From: Diploscapter coronatus
Taxonomy: Eukaryota > Nematoda > Chromadorea > Rhabditida > Rhabditidae
Direction of reading: 5' to 3'
Assembly: GCA_964036155.1 (NCBI GenBank)
Contig: OZ038422.1
Location: 43,547,201-43,611,200, forward strand
DNA: 64,000 nt
The translations under genes and the position numbers were made by a program. The notes beneath the pieces are model-generated. The model was not told the DNA's origin, did not search any database, and saw only the letters and a program-made list of their open reading frames with translations. Shown here one piece after another: positions 13,501 to 26,608 of this stretch. Each line of letters begins with the position of its first letter. The stretch's first letter is position 1.

Positions 13501-16451
13501 AATGAATCAGAAATAAAGACATAGACAGTCACATTACTAATTGCAAACATTACTGGTTTATCAAATGTGAGCATGACTTTAGAATGAGAAAAGCTTAGGC
13601 ATGTAATATTCTTGGAGGATATCGATAAAACCGATTTTAAATTCCCTCAGTGGGTTTATAGTATCGCTAAAACGAGAACAGAAACTTTGAAGGAATTAGT
13701 TTACCGTCTGAACTTTCTGAATATGTTTGTCAGTTCTCATATGCAGTTGGAAATTCGCCTTGAGTCCAGTCGAATAAGGACAGAGGAAGCAACGGAATGA
13801 GCCATTTGTCATTGATAGATCACCTTGAGCGGGACGGGATCGATCCTGAAATTCGAAAATATTGTGATTTTTGAGATTTAGAAAAGAGCTTAGTTTCTAG
13901 GCTGATCTTCATCTTGTTTTTATATTTGGGTTTCATCATTTTTGACAAATAGGTGTGTGTTATTTCTTCAGAATCTCTAATTTTCTTTGCTCTACTTTCA
14001 TTTGCTTATTACCTTCTCAGCATGCTCGAGAATTTCTTTCGAATCGTCGGTTGAATATGATCCACAAACGAGGCAGACAAATGTAGTGTCTCCATCGGGA
14101 ATTGGCGATCGAGAGGTTGGTGGACATGGAAATGAAGCTGCCGCGGCTAAAATAATAAAATAGTAATTTTCGAAAGAAAACTGCACAGTAATTCATACCG
14201 ATGCTATTAGGCAAGTCCTGAACAGCGTGCAGATGCTTGTCACTCTGCATGTGAATGCTCAGGTTGCCCTTCGTCGTTGTGCTGTATTTACAGAGTTCGC
14301 ATCTGAATATTGTCGTTTTCATCCATTATTATCGACCAGATCTACCTGTACGGTTTATATCCGCAACTATAGCTTTCTCCTCGACTTAATTTCGGATGCA
14401 CTCGATTTTCAAGACAATAAATGCATTTGATCTAAAAGAAATAATTGACTTGAGCATTCCGCAGCTCTTCAACGGGACCTCATTTTCGGCGTGCTTCTCC
14501 TTCATGTGAATCTCCAATGTTTCTTGATACTTATAGTGCCAATTGCATTTGGGACATTTTAGCGTTTTCGAAGTGTTCCTGAATTACTGATGATTAAACT
14601 ATTCTTCCTCCTTCTGACAGTGCAACCTCATAGCACTGAATCCGGTAGCGAGAAAGTCAGGCTGCATGTGAATTGGCTGCTGACCGATGGCTGCCTCGAG
14701 TCCGAATCCGGCCATTCCGCTGGAGACGGCCTCGTCAAACTGACCGATGGAAGGCAGACATCGTTCGAATTGAGCTCGGACTGCTTCGTCTTCTATAAAA
14801 TTATCCAGTTTCGACTTGATAAGAGAATATCTTCTCTTCTTACGGCATCCAGCGATGGCACTCTCAGACAGTAATCGGAGTATTTCCGCAGGATCTGTTG
14901 GGGCAGGCGATGATGAATCAGAATCTGAACGATGTCATTGTTGTTTATTAGTTTTATTTAGAGAATCAGAAAATCCTTCCCATTCCTGATTACATATTTT
15001 TGGTACTTATTTTACAGGTGTCTTTGAAACTTCAATGAAATGCTGTGCAGAGTTCTAACGGCCCGACCCGTATTTTGAGGGCCAGACTGAGAGCATTTGA
15101 ACTTGGCACGGCTCTGATTTAGTATGGAATTTTTCTAAAATATCTTTAGCTACCTACTAGACATTTGACGCACCCCGTAATTACAAACTGCGATTTCTAG
15201 ACTAATCTCTAAAAAGTTTCCTATCTTAAACAATTGATTACCGTTTTGCTGTTCCATTTGCTTGGGACTGTCGAAAGGCATGAGAACCAGTCGAGAGCCC
15301 GTTTCGATGTCTGACATCAAGCAATCATTATCAACACCTGAAATACAAAATTTGGGTCTTCAATCATCCAAATAAAAAATATATAGAAATTTACGATAAA
15401 ATTAATATCATGCTATTTCGGATTGAAAAATGAATGAATATGGGGCTAGAAGGATATGAATGCTTTCTGGCGATCATAACAATCCCATGACTAATCAATC
15501 TGTTGATCGGTACCACGCAAAAGTTATCTTGATTATCGCACATATTGAAAACGACTAGGCTTTTATCTTCGTTTGTGATGAGATGAAACGAAAATTCATT
15601 ATTAATTCTAGTCCACTCTATAAAAAATTATTAAAAATCGTCATTAAAATATCGCGAAAATCTCGGATTTTCCATACTAATTTCTGATTAATCACGATCA
15701 GAATAAATTTCGTACGAAATAGAAAATTGATTGAAATTAAAACAAATTAGTCATTTAGAGATATTTAAAAAATAGTTTTAGATTTTTTGCGTAAAGCTTT
15801 ACTAAATCGTAAAAAAATATTAGTAAAGAGAAGATTATTGATTCTCCCCAAAATATTTGAAATTTCAATTCAAATTTATCTGAAACTTTTGTGTCAATAA
15901 TAAAGTAGGATTAGCGAGATTTTGCAGAGAAAGTTCAAACGAGATTTCTTCAAATGTTCGATCAGTGCCTTATCTATAGGCTTAGTCACTAAATCTACCG
16001 CCTTAAAATCCTAAGCGTACCAATTTACAATAAGTAAGGTCTGCTGAAGCTTAAGGAATCAAAGGGGTATGAAATTTATAAATAATATTTAAAAATTAAT
16101 AAATTGAAGTACATGATATTTTCGAAGAAAAATCTAAATAATTCGTAATGATAAAGATAGGAAAATGAAATGTCGGAAGTTTTAACTAATGAGATGGAAT
16201 TTTATTATAGCTCTTAGTTCCAATAAACCATGTGGTATCAATTAATTAACGTTTTCTTGAGAGTCGAGTCAATATTTATGCAAAGAAAGAGAAGTAAGAG
16301 AATTCATCCAACTCAAATGCAATAATTCCAAGTTTTCCAAATCTTCGAGAAATGCAATAATGACGGCGATGCAATTTAGTCAGGAATATGATTGAATTTC
16401 CCAATTACCGTATTCATTCCAAGAAGCTCTTTCTCGTTTCCCAAACTTCAT
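7534..16451 (-). CDS. zfh-2: ZFHX3/zfh-2-type C2H2 zinc-finger transcription factor, partial
   Basis: Nuclear DNA-binding protein of the ZFHX (ATBF1/zfh-2) family, which carries many C2H2 fingers and usually C-terminal homeodomains. Exons on the minus strand: 16409-16451 (possible first exon, ATG at 16451), 15242-15337, 14627-14924, 14479-14578, 14346-14431, 14199-14302, 14013-14146, 13705-13845, 11714-11823, 9756-9877, 7534-7596. All phases join. Exons 14479-14578 to 14199-14302 carry family signatures: [25 protein letters not shown] and [17 protein letters not shown]. Exon 13705-13845 has the finger [17 protein letters not shown]. Two later fingers are each split by an intron (CRVCQE...SASH and CRLCNYEA...MTCHE). 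Introns near 14 kb are 43-52 nt, but later ones are 1.8-2.2 kb. No homeodomain exon was found in the window, so the gene is incomplete at its 3' end. The first exon is the least certain; the finger exons are secure. Confidence 0.88.
9919..10324 (+). other. Unplaced reading frames inside a zfh-2 intron
   Basis: Two overlapping plus-strand frames (9919-10131 and 10091-10324) lie inside the 1.84-kb zfh-2 intron between exons 9756-9877 and 11714-11823. The second encodes a 77-residue stretch of ordinary amino-acid composition. I recognise no family, see no upstream exon or good start, and consider a decayed insertion or chance more likely than a gene. Confidence 0.15.
12041..12061. repeat. ATTC/GAAT tetranucleotide microsatellite
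   Basis: Four to five tandem copies of ATTC. The same word recurs as shorter runs elsewhere in the non-coding half, for example near 33236-33266, where GAATGA units are loosely repeated. Confidence 0.7.
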
Positions 16452-19400
16452 AGCGGCGGCATCGTTTTTGATTACGCTAACTCTTTGCTTTCAGCCGAAT
16501 TTTTGCACGTTTCGGTAGAAATTATTCCAGGTGGCACATTATTCTAGTAATGTTTTGAGATTTCATCCAACTTCATAAAAACGTGGAAGAAAATGGAAAG
16601 GGAGACGAAATAGTGACAAAATGAGAAATGCACACTTTACGATGCAAACCAAGAGGACAGTTTATGAGTTGTTAGCTCCCAGAACAGGGCCAGGAAAGCA
16701 CGGGCGAAATGCCGAATTATAACGACAACTTTGGTTTTATTATTAAAATGTGCGAATCTTGCCAATAAAACGGTGAAAAACGAGCCAGATTTAGAGCAAT
16801 TGTTTTAGCTCATTCGCTAACAACTTGTTCGAGAAGTTTGCGATAAGAAATGTGAAAATCGGATGAAGAAATTGGCAGACTTGGTAGGGAAGTGGAGAAA
16901 GTAAGGTGCATATCTGGTTCCATAGACATGCTACAAGTGATTTGGCTTATTATCAGTGCACATAGTTATGGACAATCCGATATCTCGAGATTAAAAGCAG
17001 CCAGATCAAAGACATTTCTGCATTTATCCTTAGCATTTCGGTCTTCAGACTTAGAAGAATATGGCCATGCTTCAAATTATTTTAGGTACTAAAATCCTAA
17101 TTTCAGTAGTGAATTTCACGTGCAAATTGAGAGATGAAAGAATTTTGTACAACTTACAAGAGCTTTGCAATCGGATTACGGTAGTATTTCCGAAATTAAG
17201 GGATTAAATTTTCAGGATAGGGAAGCTGGAACTCATAAGCAAAACATGATTATTACGCAATAATGGAAAATGGAGGAATTGAAGCAGGAAGGGGAAGAGA
17301 GGAGGGGCGGTCGTCAGAATAGACAAACCCTATTTGGTAATAATTCGGCCGAAATGCCTGGAATGGAAGGGAATAGCAGAAATGGCATGGAACCAACTAC
17401 GACAATCGACAATTCATTATGATTACCCCATTTCGAAGCATGAAGCATTCAGGTAAAGCAGCCCAAATTGCAGAGAGAACCAAAAATAAAAGAGGCAGTT
17501 ATTCCGAAACCCCCCACCAACGGACAAATTATATTCGCCCAGACCGCTGAAGCTTGAAGCACACCTCAAATTACTCTTGAATTATGATGCAGTCCTTCAA
17601 TCAAATTCAATCCTAACCTAGAACTCGAGTACTATGTCTACTAACGCGATAAATAGCTATGCAGATACAAGAATCAGTTTGAAATATATTGAGATATCCA
17701 AATGATAACAATTTTCGTAAGTGAATTTAATCACAGAAACCGCTGGAAATTCACACGTGCAATAATAGGATTTTTTCTTACGTTTTCAGCTAGAAAAAAT
17801 AGAATTCGATGTTAAGACGATTAGCCAATTTCAGCTGATTAATTCATCCGAATCATGATTTGTCGAGCTTAACCTTCTGCTTAAATTTTGTAAATTCCAC
17901 AAAATACGGCACTAATCCGACTGCGAAAATTACGCTGTAGGATAAATAGCGCTTTGAAATGCCGATAAATAATAACCGATTATCGAAAGATTTCTGCACT
18001 GTCCGTCGAGTAATTTCTTACTTACAAATACTTGCGTATTTTTTCAATTAGTAAAAGTTGTTATGAACTGTTTACGGAGTTTTTTTTTAATTGATTTGCA
18101 ATTTAGAATTATATGTGTCTAAATTGGCATCTAAACATGATGAAACAATTCATAATTTCAGTAGTTGACATCGAACACACTGAATTTCTATGTCGAACTT
18201 AAGATTATCGCTTTTTCTTATTAGAATATATTGATATTAAAATCGTATACTAACTTTGGCACGCTTTGCACAGAAGATCGTTCAACAGCATTGAAAATCA
18301 ATTACCAATAGAAATTAGAATGATACAATACCGTAAGGAATAACTACACTGACGAAGTATAGGAGTCGAATAAAATAAATGAAAATATTTAAACAAGTCA
18401 TGAGCCAAAGCGTTGCTATTAGAAATGAAAATATATTTCGCATAAAAATTATTCATCTCTCACTAGAAAAAGAAATGAGAAGGGTATTTAAGAGGGAAGA
18501 GGAAAAAAGACAATGAAAATGCAGAAATGAAGAGAAAGGCCGAAATGACAGGATATTAACTGAATGAACGCGGAATGCTCGAATGAAGCCGCAAAAAGAC
18601 ACGTAGGAAATTATTAGGGCGAAATTTGCGAATGAAATTTCTAATTACGATTTTAATTATGAAAGATAGCATTTCAAGTGAAAAATTGACGTTTAAAAAT
18701 AGACACGGGTAAGAAAGTAAAGGGATCGAATTTTCAGACTTTCTAAATTCCCCTCGGTTCTATTAGAAGATTGAAATTGGGAAATTACTCGCGAAAGAAG
18801 TGAGTAGGAGAATAAGAAGAGTAAGGAGGCGGAATTAGAAGGCCCTTGGATTGTGTGATTTCGTATTTGGTCTCTTTCTCTTCCACGTTCCCTTACTTCG
18901 CCTCTCTCAGGATTTAATGCAATCAAGCTGAGGAAGCCGAATTAGCTAATTGTTGGTAGCTGAGAAGGCAAATTCAGGAGGGAAGATGGGGAAAATGACA
19001 AGCGGGCAGACATGATTGAGAGAAAAAAACGGGAGTTCGAGACCGACTAGCAAAGAATAATCAAAATACAGGTACAGGCGGATCGGAGATCATGAAGATC
19101 AACCAATAACGTTAGGATTTCGAAAATTTCAAAATATAAATCAAACTCAAACTCAAAATAAATGACTTTTAGAAATTTTGCATAATTTTAGGAAAATGTT
19201 TGAATCCATTATAACAGATAATTAATCGGAATTACGGTATTCAAAATAATGCGCATAAATTAGCAAATCATGCAAGCTTCAATCTGCTTCTGTAAAGATT
19301 AAATTCGATAAATAGTTTAGAGGGCTAAAATTTTTAAAATTCAGTTGTTGTATATCAAATTTTTGATCATCTATGTATAGTCAGATCTTCGAAATTACTG

Positions 19401-20179
19401 TTGCATTTCCAAAGTTGGGCGGAGTTTTATGAAGAAGAAGAGAGCTTTATGAAGAGAGAAAAAGAAAGGGAAAACAGGATGGAGTTAGAGGGATTTGCAG
19501 GCCGACGACAAATTCACGAAATTATCATAACTCGGCACAAACGAGGGTCGAGTCGAGCCGGCTGCGGGCAAATAATGCGCAAATTTGCTGAGCGGAAGAC
19601 CGCTAAATTGTATAAGCGAGTTGCGACGCCTCGGCCCTCGGCTCATTCGAATTTGCCCCGCTTATTACATAAGCAGTCAGAAGCTGAGAAGCAGTTAGAA
19701 GCAGTACTGCATGAGTTAGTCTAGAAAGGCGGGGAGGGGAGAATCTGACAACGACGAATTTAGAAAATTCGAAATTCGAATTCGAGCATTTGGCAGATAA
19801 AAATGTTAGCGAAGACGCGAAATGAGCGATGCAAAATTGCGCGCCCCGACAAATTCGATGAACGGAAAACAGCTAACTGCCACAGGCAATTCTCGGAGAG
19901 ACTACCGTAATCAACCGAAATGCCAATTCAATTACCCGAGTAAATTCCTCGCCGCTTATCACACGGAGTAAATTCGTGCTACGAATTTCGGCAATTCTCA
20001 AATTGTGCAAATTTCTGCATAGTTCTTGCTAGAGAAGGGCCGACGACTATGTCTACGAAGATTAGACAGAACTCTGATGATGTCCATTGTATCACAATAT
20101 AGATGACAAATTGTGAAAGTTGACAATATTAGATGAGAAAAAAGACATTTGGTCAGTTGCTCTTCATCCTGAAGGGCTG

Positions 20180-20199
20180 CAGTGGCGGTCAAAAGTGTG
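20180..20199 (+). repeat. Single Tc1/mariner-like terminal repeat end
   Basis: The 20 bases CAGTGGCGGTCAAAAGTGTG match the ends of the elements at 22251-22633 and 25715-25926. I do not see the opposite end nearby, so this looks like a solo or decayed end. Confidence 0.5.
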
Positions 20200-20225
20200 T
20201 AACAATCACGATTAGGAATTCAGCT

Positions 20226-20393
20226 TAGACATGCCCAAGGTTTACACATCCTCATCATCGCTCCGGAATGTACCGGTCTGTTCCAATTTTGAAATTTTAA
20301 AACAATTTTTTGTTCAGATATGAAAAAATGTGAGAAGCCGATCCATCCTCGCTCGTTCCCGTCTCACAAAATCGAATTTGGGCATGTCTGATT
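20226..20393. mobile_element. Short inverted-repeat element (MITE-like)
   Basis: A 12-bp inverted repeat, AGACATGCCCAA on the left and its complement on the right, brackets about 165 bp. The hexamer ATTCAG occurs just outside both ends and could be a target-site duplication. There is no coding capacity. It differs in terminal sequence from the Tc1-like elements of this window. Confidence 0.55.
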
Positions 20394-22250
20394 CAGTTTC
20401 TACACTCATATAATGTACGTGAATCAAATTTTCTAAAATTTGACCAGAATTTACGGCTAAGTGGACCAAGTACATATTTGTGCAGATTTTCAGCTAAATT
20501 GATTCTATTTGAGTATTTAGCGGACAAAGTCATAATCGTGATTGTTTCAAACGTTTGCCCGTCATTTATGTCCGAGAATCTCAAACAGGAATGTCCACTG
20601 TCGTATTCTGAACTCTCAAATTACGAAATTAGCAAGCAGGGTACACTGCAAATTATGCTTGTGTCAAGATTAGTGTAGACTATCTTAGATTAGATAATGA
20701 AACTTATATAAGAAATGGAAAGACACAATGATATTATTATTCCTACTGATCTCTTCTCGTCAGCTCGTCTCTACTCCCGAAACAGATACACCTATTATCA
20801 TGACACAAGTTCGATTCCACGACAGTTATAGATTCAACCTATAGCTGCATATTTCCCTAGATCTGTTGTTAGTCCTAAAGCAGCGTAGAAATCTCTTATA
20901 TAACATTCGATAATAAATTATTGTTGTGTTAAAACTGCACTTGTCTATTATTGAAAAAACCACAATATAAAACTCACAAATAAAGATATTTGGAAAATAA
21001 TATATAGGTACGGATTTTGAAAACTGAATAGTAAATTTACAATTTTGGTACCTATGAGAATCCTTGATCTCTCGTTTAGAATAAATCACTTATTCAAAGA
21101 CGATTTTCGATACGAAGAATGTGTGCTTAGAGTAGATAGATCAATAAATTGTCTTGTTGTTAATGATGTCTAATTATTGGTCTCTCTTCTCCATCTAGTC
21201 ATACTGTAGCTGTTTCTTATGAGCCCCCTCTAATTCTCTGCCAATGCACATTACGTCGCCTATGAATACGTTTGCCAGTTAGGCAATGTGAGTGTGAAAT
21301 TATGTGCAGCCGGCCGGTGTCTGTGCAGTGCACGCCTAATTTGCTAGAGCGAGAGAAATGAGCTGCAAACTGACAGACAATGTAGAAATAGTGCAGGAAA
21401 TGAACGAGAGAGGAGAAACACCAACCTGGGACATAAATTGAGACACGAAAGCTGCGCTTCAAACTCGCATATTACATGGAATGAAGGAAGGGGAGAGAAA
21501 TGAGAAGAGTTGGAATTGGAATTAGAGGTCCGAGGTGCGGAGAAAGCGATCAGGTGGAAGAACATTCATAACATTTGCTAAAATGGCCCAAATGAAGCTG
21601 AAGCAGAGCAGACAAAATTGGGGCTGAACCAAACTTGGCCAAAATAGAATTCGCACGCATATAATTTGAGCAAAATTATATGCATTTCAACAAGTAGTAA
21701 AATGGATGATCAGAGAAGAAAATCGGAAAAAAGGCTGTACAGACTGACTAAAACCTACGTGCATATCAAAGATTGAAAAGTGCAGATAATTTAGGCATGT
21801 TCACTTTTCTGCAAAATAATGTATCACCATGTGTTAAATTTGTGCGGAAAACTTTGAGTTATTTCGTAAATATTGTTTTTTCGTGAAACAAAAAAGTGGC
21901 TCAGATCCTTGACAATGGAATATTCGTGAAAGAAGATTAAGAGATCATAGCTGAGACAAAGTAATCTTGAATGTAAAAAGTTCAAATAACAAATTTGATC
22001 TTCACAAAAGAACACCCAAAAAAGCGAATGAAAACAAAAAGTGAGGGGAACGTTTCTACTTGCCGCTCTAATAATCCACCACTTTGGTAAATTATCAGAA
22101 AACGCAGATAAAAGAGTAAATTTTGCATGTAAACCGCTTTGTTGATCTATGATTCTCGGTTGCAGAAATGGAGATTACTCATAGTCAAAGTTCCGCTCGA
22201 ATCTAATCTCATTTCATCGCGAACTTCCAAAGACTAACACATCCCACTTA

Positions 22251-22633
22251 CAGTGATGGTCAAAATATGAATCGAATGTGAATATTGGTAGTGCTCGCTT
22301 CATCGACTTATAGTGATGGGCCCGGCTGAATTTTGTACACATGTTGGGCTACATAAACCATGAATGTTTAACAACTTTCAGCCCGATCCGAATTCATTTA
22401 TGTAGTCTTTAGAATTTTGAAACTTTTTCATCAAATTGAAAAATAGATATTTTATCTTTTAAAAAATTCTGGAAACTTCATAAATTGAATCGAATCGGGC
22501 TAAGAGTTGTTAAACATTCATGATTTATGTAGCCCAATATGTGTATAAAATTTTAGCCGGACCCGATCACTATAAGTTGGTGAACCGAGGAATATCAATA
22601 TTCACATTCGGTCCATACTTTTGGTCGCCACTG
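22251..22633. mobile_element. Tc1/mariner-type foldback MITE, about 383 bp
   Basis: The element begins CAGTGATGGTCAAAA and ends with the complement of CAGTGGCGACCAAAAG. The dinucleotide TA flanks both ends, which is the hallmark of Tc1/mariner insertion. The two arms, about 150 bp each, are imperfect inverted copies: for example a block containing GGGCTACATAAACCATGAAT on the left reappears inverted around 22510-22540. A short AT-rich loop separates them. There is no open reading frame, so it would need a transposase in trans. Confidence 0.85.
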
Positions 22634-23666
22634 TAAGTCTATGAGGTAACTCAGCAACTACAACGACTTATGTTGTGTAGAATTGCATATTCTTTGAAGT
22701 CTCCTCATAATTCCCGCCGAAAAATCGAGCTAGTCCAATCTTACCGAGTAAACTGAAGGATGAGGAATACTGTAATTAGGCTGGGGGATAAGCTCGCTTT
22801 ATGCCTGGATCACGTCGACAAGTCAGAGTGGCCCGCTTCATTGCACCTTTGCATTTCCGTAATCGGGTTTTTTTTATACATTTGGACAGGAGGATAAAAT
22901 TACTGCACGGAGAATTTCAATAAATGCAATAAGTGTAATCTATAAAAATAAAATCTCTTCGTAATCCCTTATATTTCAACCATTTCAGCCTCCCTGCTTT
23001 TCCCATAAAATCTACTTTCTTTTGAATAGAAGTGTCAATGTCGCTTTCAGTTCATTTGGTTTCATTTCCTCTCGCCACCTATCCTCTCTTCTTCCAAAAT
23101 GTTCCAATGATAATTCCCCTGTCTTCTCTGCCCTCTCTTCATTCCCCTTTTCTTGTTCTCCTCTCCCAAATCAACAAGTAAATCAAGCTTCCAGTGAGGC
23201 GTGAATGTGTCGTAAACCACCAATAAAAATTATCCAATCAATTCACCGAAACTTTGAATAGAAGGTCAGAAATTCAGAAACCATGAGAATAAAGTGATAG
23301 CTATAATATTGACACGATGAAAAACTAATTATTGCGGGTGGATGAAACGCAAGATGCGCCGAAAATCTGAGCAGCTAGGAATATTTTTAAATTCACTCCT
23401 AAAATAATAAAAAGAATCTGCAAACTCGGATTTTACATTCTCTAGGCTAGAACTTATCAACGATATAATATCATCACATTGTCTGTCAATGTGCCATATT
23501 TTGCAGTCTAGATTTTAATAGAATTTATCTGTGAAAGAATTCCAGACTTTTGATCCAACTTTTATGAACTAAAGACAAATGTGACATTCTGTCAAGTATT
23601 TCATTAATCTCACTATTCTTGCAAAGGATAGGGATAAATTTAGGTATGATTAAGAGTTTTTCATGT

Positions 23667-23970
23667 GTTAACCATCAAATCGACTGATCTTTTCACTAAG
23701 CAGCATTTCGTGAAGCTAATCACGAGTCTGAAGTCAGAAAATGCTCGATTGAATTTATTGGGACAGGAAATCCCGAAAACCGTTTTGCGCAATGCAAAAT
23801 TTATATTAGAAACTTGCATACATTACTTATTTATGGAGTAGGACAGTTTTCGGGATTTCCTGCACGGACGGGTTCAATCGGGCACACTCTGACTTCAAAT
23901 CCGCGATTAGCATCACGGAATACTCTTACGATGAAAAGTCTGTCAACTTTAGATTTAACACCTGGTTAAC
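23667..23970. mobile_element. Long imperfect palindromic element, about 304 bp
   Basis: The arms begin and end with GTTAACC and its complement. Matching inner blocks include CTAATCACGAGTCTGAAGTC on the left against an inverted diverged copy near 23890-23912, and CAGGAAATCCCGAAAAC on the left against its inverse near 23842-23862. The spacer is only about 35-40 bp. It is non-coding and probably a non-autonomous DNA transposon. A short diverged relative of one arm may lie near 36165-36203. Confidence 0.75.
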
Positions 23971-25714
23971 TCTCCCAGTGAAAATGTAATTAATGATGAA
24001 CTGGATTTTCCCACAAATTTGAGTGAGGATCATCTATATAATACTAAATAGGAAAAGAAGATATTTGATATTAGAAAAATTTGAACACTCTTGCGATTCG
24101 TGAAGAACGTTGTTTACAGCTCTATAAAGAAATGGAGAACTGTCGTACTGCACGGCGCAAAGGATTGCCTTGTCTCCTCTCGCGAACTTGGCCGCTGATT
24201 AATGCAATTAACGACTCGAGTCTGTCTTCATACAACGAATTCTCTTTATATGCAATTTTCTTATTTGGGAAAATAAAAGAACAAGAAGAAAGGAGGAGAA
24301 AGAGACTGTGCAAAATGAAGGACTCGACAGAATGAATTCAGCCAATTAGAAGGAATGAAGGGAGAAAAGGATGGAGACGATTCTGCCACTGCGCAAAGCA
24401 GAGAATATTATAAAGTGCAATAGAATAATTGACAGAAAAATGCATATTGATGTAAACATCAGGGAATATTTTATCAATAGAAGGATACTCTATCGATTGT
24501 CATTTGCTCACAATTTTCAGCAATAGTTTCGAAGAAAATAGCTTTTATTTTGGTTTCAGATATTCATAATTCAAAGAGCAAAGAGTTATGGAATCATTGC
24601 GTAATCTGTTTTTAAATCGGCAATGTGCGTAAAATTTTGTGTCTCCAAAGCTCTGACCTTGCTGAAAAGGACATGAATAGAATGCCGAAGACAATTCTAC
24701 ATGAAAAATTTAATGAATCGAAAGATGATCGTAAAATAGAAATTCCCTGACTGAAAAAAAAACGCAATGACATTATGACATTAGCTGCGAGCAGATTTGC
24801 AGATTTGAATGATAGAAAAATGGAATTAGACAGAGAAAATGACTGTAAGATTGCTCTTCATTAGCTCTGCTAGATTCTTTGAAGTTGATGTTGCGCCAAG
24901 ATACAGATACGAACAGGATGATAATCAATAAATCAACACAGCAATGTTTGTCATTTCATCGAAATTTTTATGTAAAAATGCTGATCAATGATATGAAATG
25001 TAACAAATACGTTTCCCAAAACATTACAGCGATAGGCTATGCCATTCATGAGCTGTCTTTGTCGAATTCGCAGAACAAGTGAGGAATTATTTGAGAAGTA
25101 GGGGCGATTTTACAGTAGTCTAAAATGGAATTACACGTGCTAATTTGATGATGATCGACTCATCTCTGAGTCTCCGAGGAACTCGGAGAGTTGCCTGTCT
25201 ATCTCTCTGCCTGTCTCTGTCTCTGTCTAGTCTTCTCTGCCTAAATTGCACAATTGGACTGATTGCATAAGTGAACAAGTGAAGAAGTCATCTCTCTCCT
25301 CTCTCAACTTCAGCCTTCAGCTCCCCTTCATCTTTCATTTCATTCATCTTCCCCTCATCCCCTTTGCCCCTAGCCATTTCCCTTTTAACCGCTCAAATCT
25401 CCGATTGCGCAACTTAATAATCAACTCAAATGCTCAAATAGTGCAAACGAATTCGAGCTGAATTTAGGAAAAAGACGATTGTACAATTCGTAGAAATGAG
25501 TGAAATTTTCTAGCCTATTCTATATTATGACCTCAGAATTACTGTAGGTTTAGCAATAAGAATTGATCCGTTAGGACGAGGTGCATGAAATTTTGGAATA
25601 GAATTTATCAAAATCGAACTTTCTATTAAAAAAGTACGATATGGAAATCGATGTAAAATTTTTACGAAGTTGAAGCTCCTGCTCTTCCGATCAACAGCAT
25701 CGATGTGTAATGTA

Positions 25715-25926
25715 CAGTGGCGCACAAAAGTTTGGAGCATTGCGTGATTTTAGACATTCTACGCTTATGTAGTTAATGAACCAATTCTTCCGAAATTGTT
25801 CACATCTGGAGATAAAATTGGATAGAAATAGTCCTACAGGTTCCATTTAGACTGCTTCATGATAACGATTTTTTTAAGAAAGATAAAGAATCATGCATTA
25901 CTCGAAACTTTCGAGTGCCGCCACTG
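25715..25926. mobile_element. Tc1/mariner-type MITE, 212 bp
   Basis: The left end reads CAGTGGCGCACAAAAGTTTG and the right end is the complement of CAGTGGCGGCACTCGAAAG. TA lies immediately outside both ends. The terminal inverted repeats extend roughly 35 bp with a small indel and both run into GCRTGATT. There is no coding capacity. It shares its terminal motif with the elements at 22251-22633, 48600-48810 and 54599-54694. Confidence 0.85.
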
Positions 25927-26608
25927 TATGCTCAATTCGACTAAAAATAAATTAGGCGATATGTGTGGTTGGCTCTGGGCTGGAAGATGGAAGACTTAGA
26001 TTGGATGTGGGACGTGGAGGGAGATAGGGAAGCTGATTGGATAATGAGATGATGAGTGGATGAGTGGAAAGCAGGTCCAATTGTTTTGATTAGTTAGTTT
26101 AGACATGCAGGGAGGGGATAGAGGAGATAGATGAGAGAGAAGAGCCACTAGGCTATTCGGCTTGAGATTCGAAGTAGAAATTCATCTGAATTAGGCAATT
26201 GGGGAATGAGCTGCTGAGATGCGATGCTTCAAGTTAAGGGAGGACCCTTGTTGAGGAGATGAAGTCTGCCCGCCCTGCTTCTGAGCTGAGCTGACTTGAT
26301 TTGATTAACACTGCAATGACTGCAATGGCCAATGGGTAATCATCATCTGCTTCAGCTTCTTCGATAGGGCATGGGATGCAGCTGCACAAATCGACGGACC
26401 TCGCGAAACTAGCCAACTTCTTACATAATTAGGAAAATTTTGACTTGGAAGAACAAGAAAGGTCAACTATGGATGATCAATTAATGATTACAGATGATTA
26501 GGTTGAATAATTTCTGTGCAACAGGTTTTTATCATGCTATGCTTAAACTAACATATAATGAAAATCGATGTTTAGTTGTTAGCGGCGTTAGAAATTAGAT
26601 AGTGAGTC

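Noticed and set aside
19401..19724. 107-codon plus-strand frame starting MHFQSWAEF
   Set aside because: Charged repetitive start from a GA-rich tract; no domain and no supporting signals.
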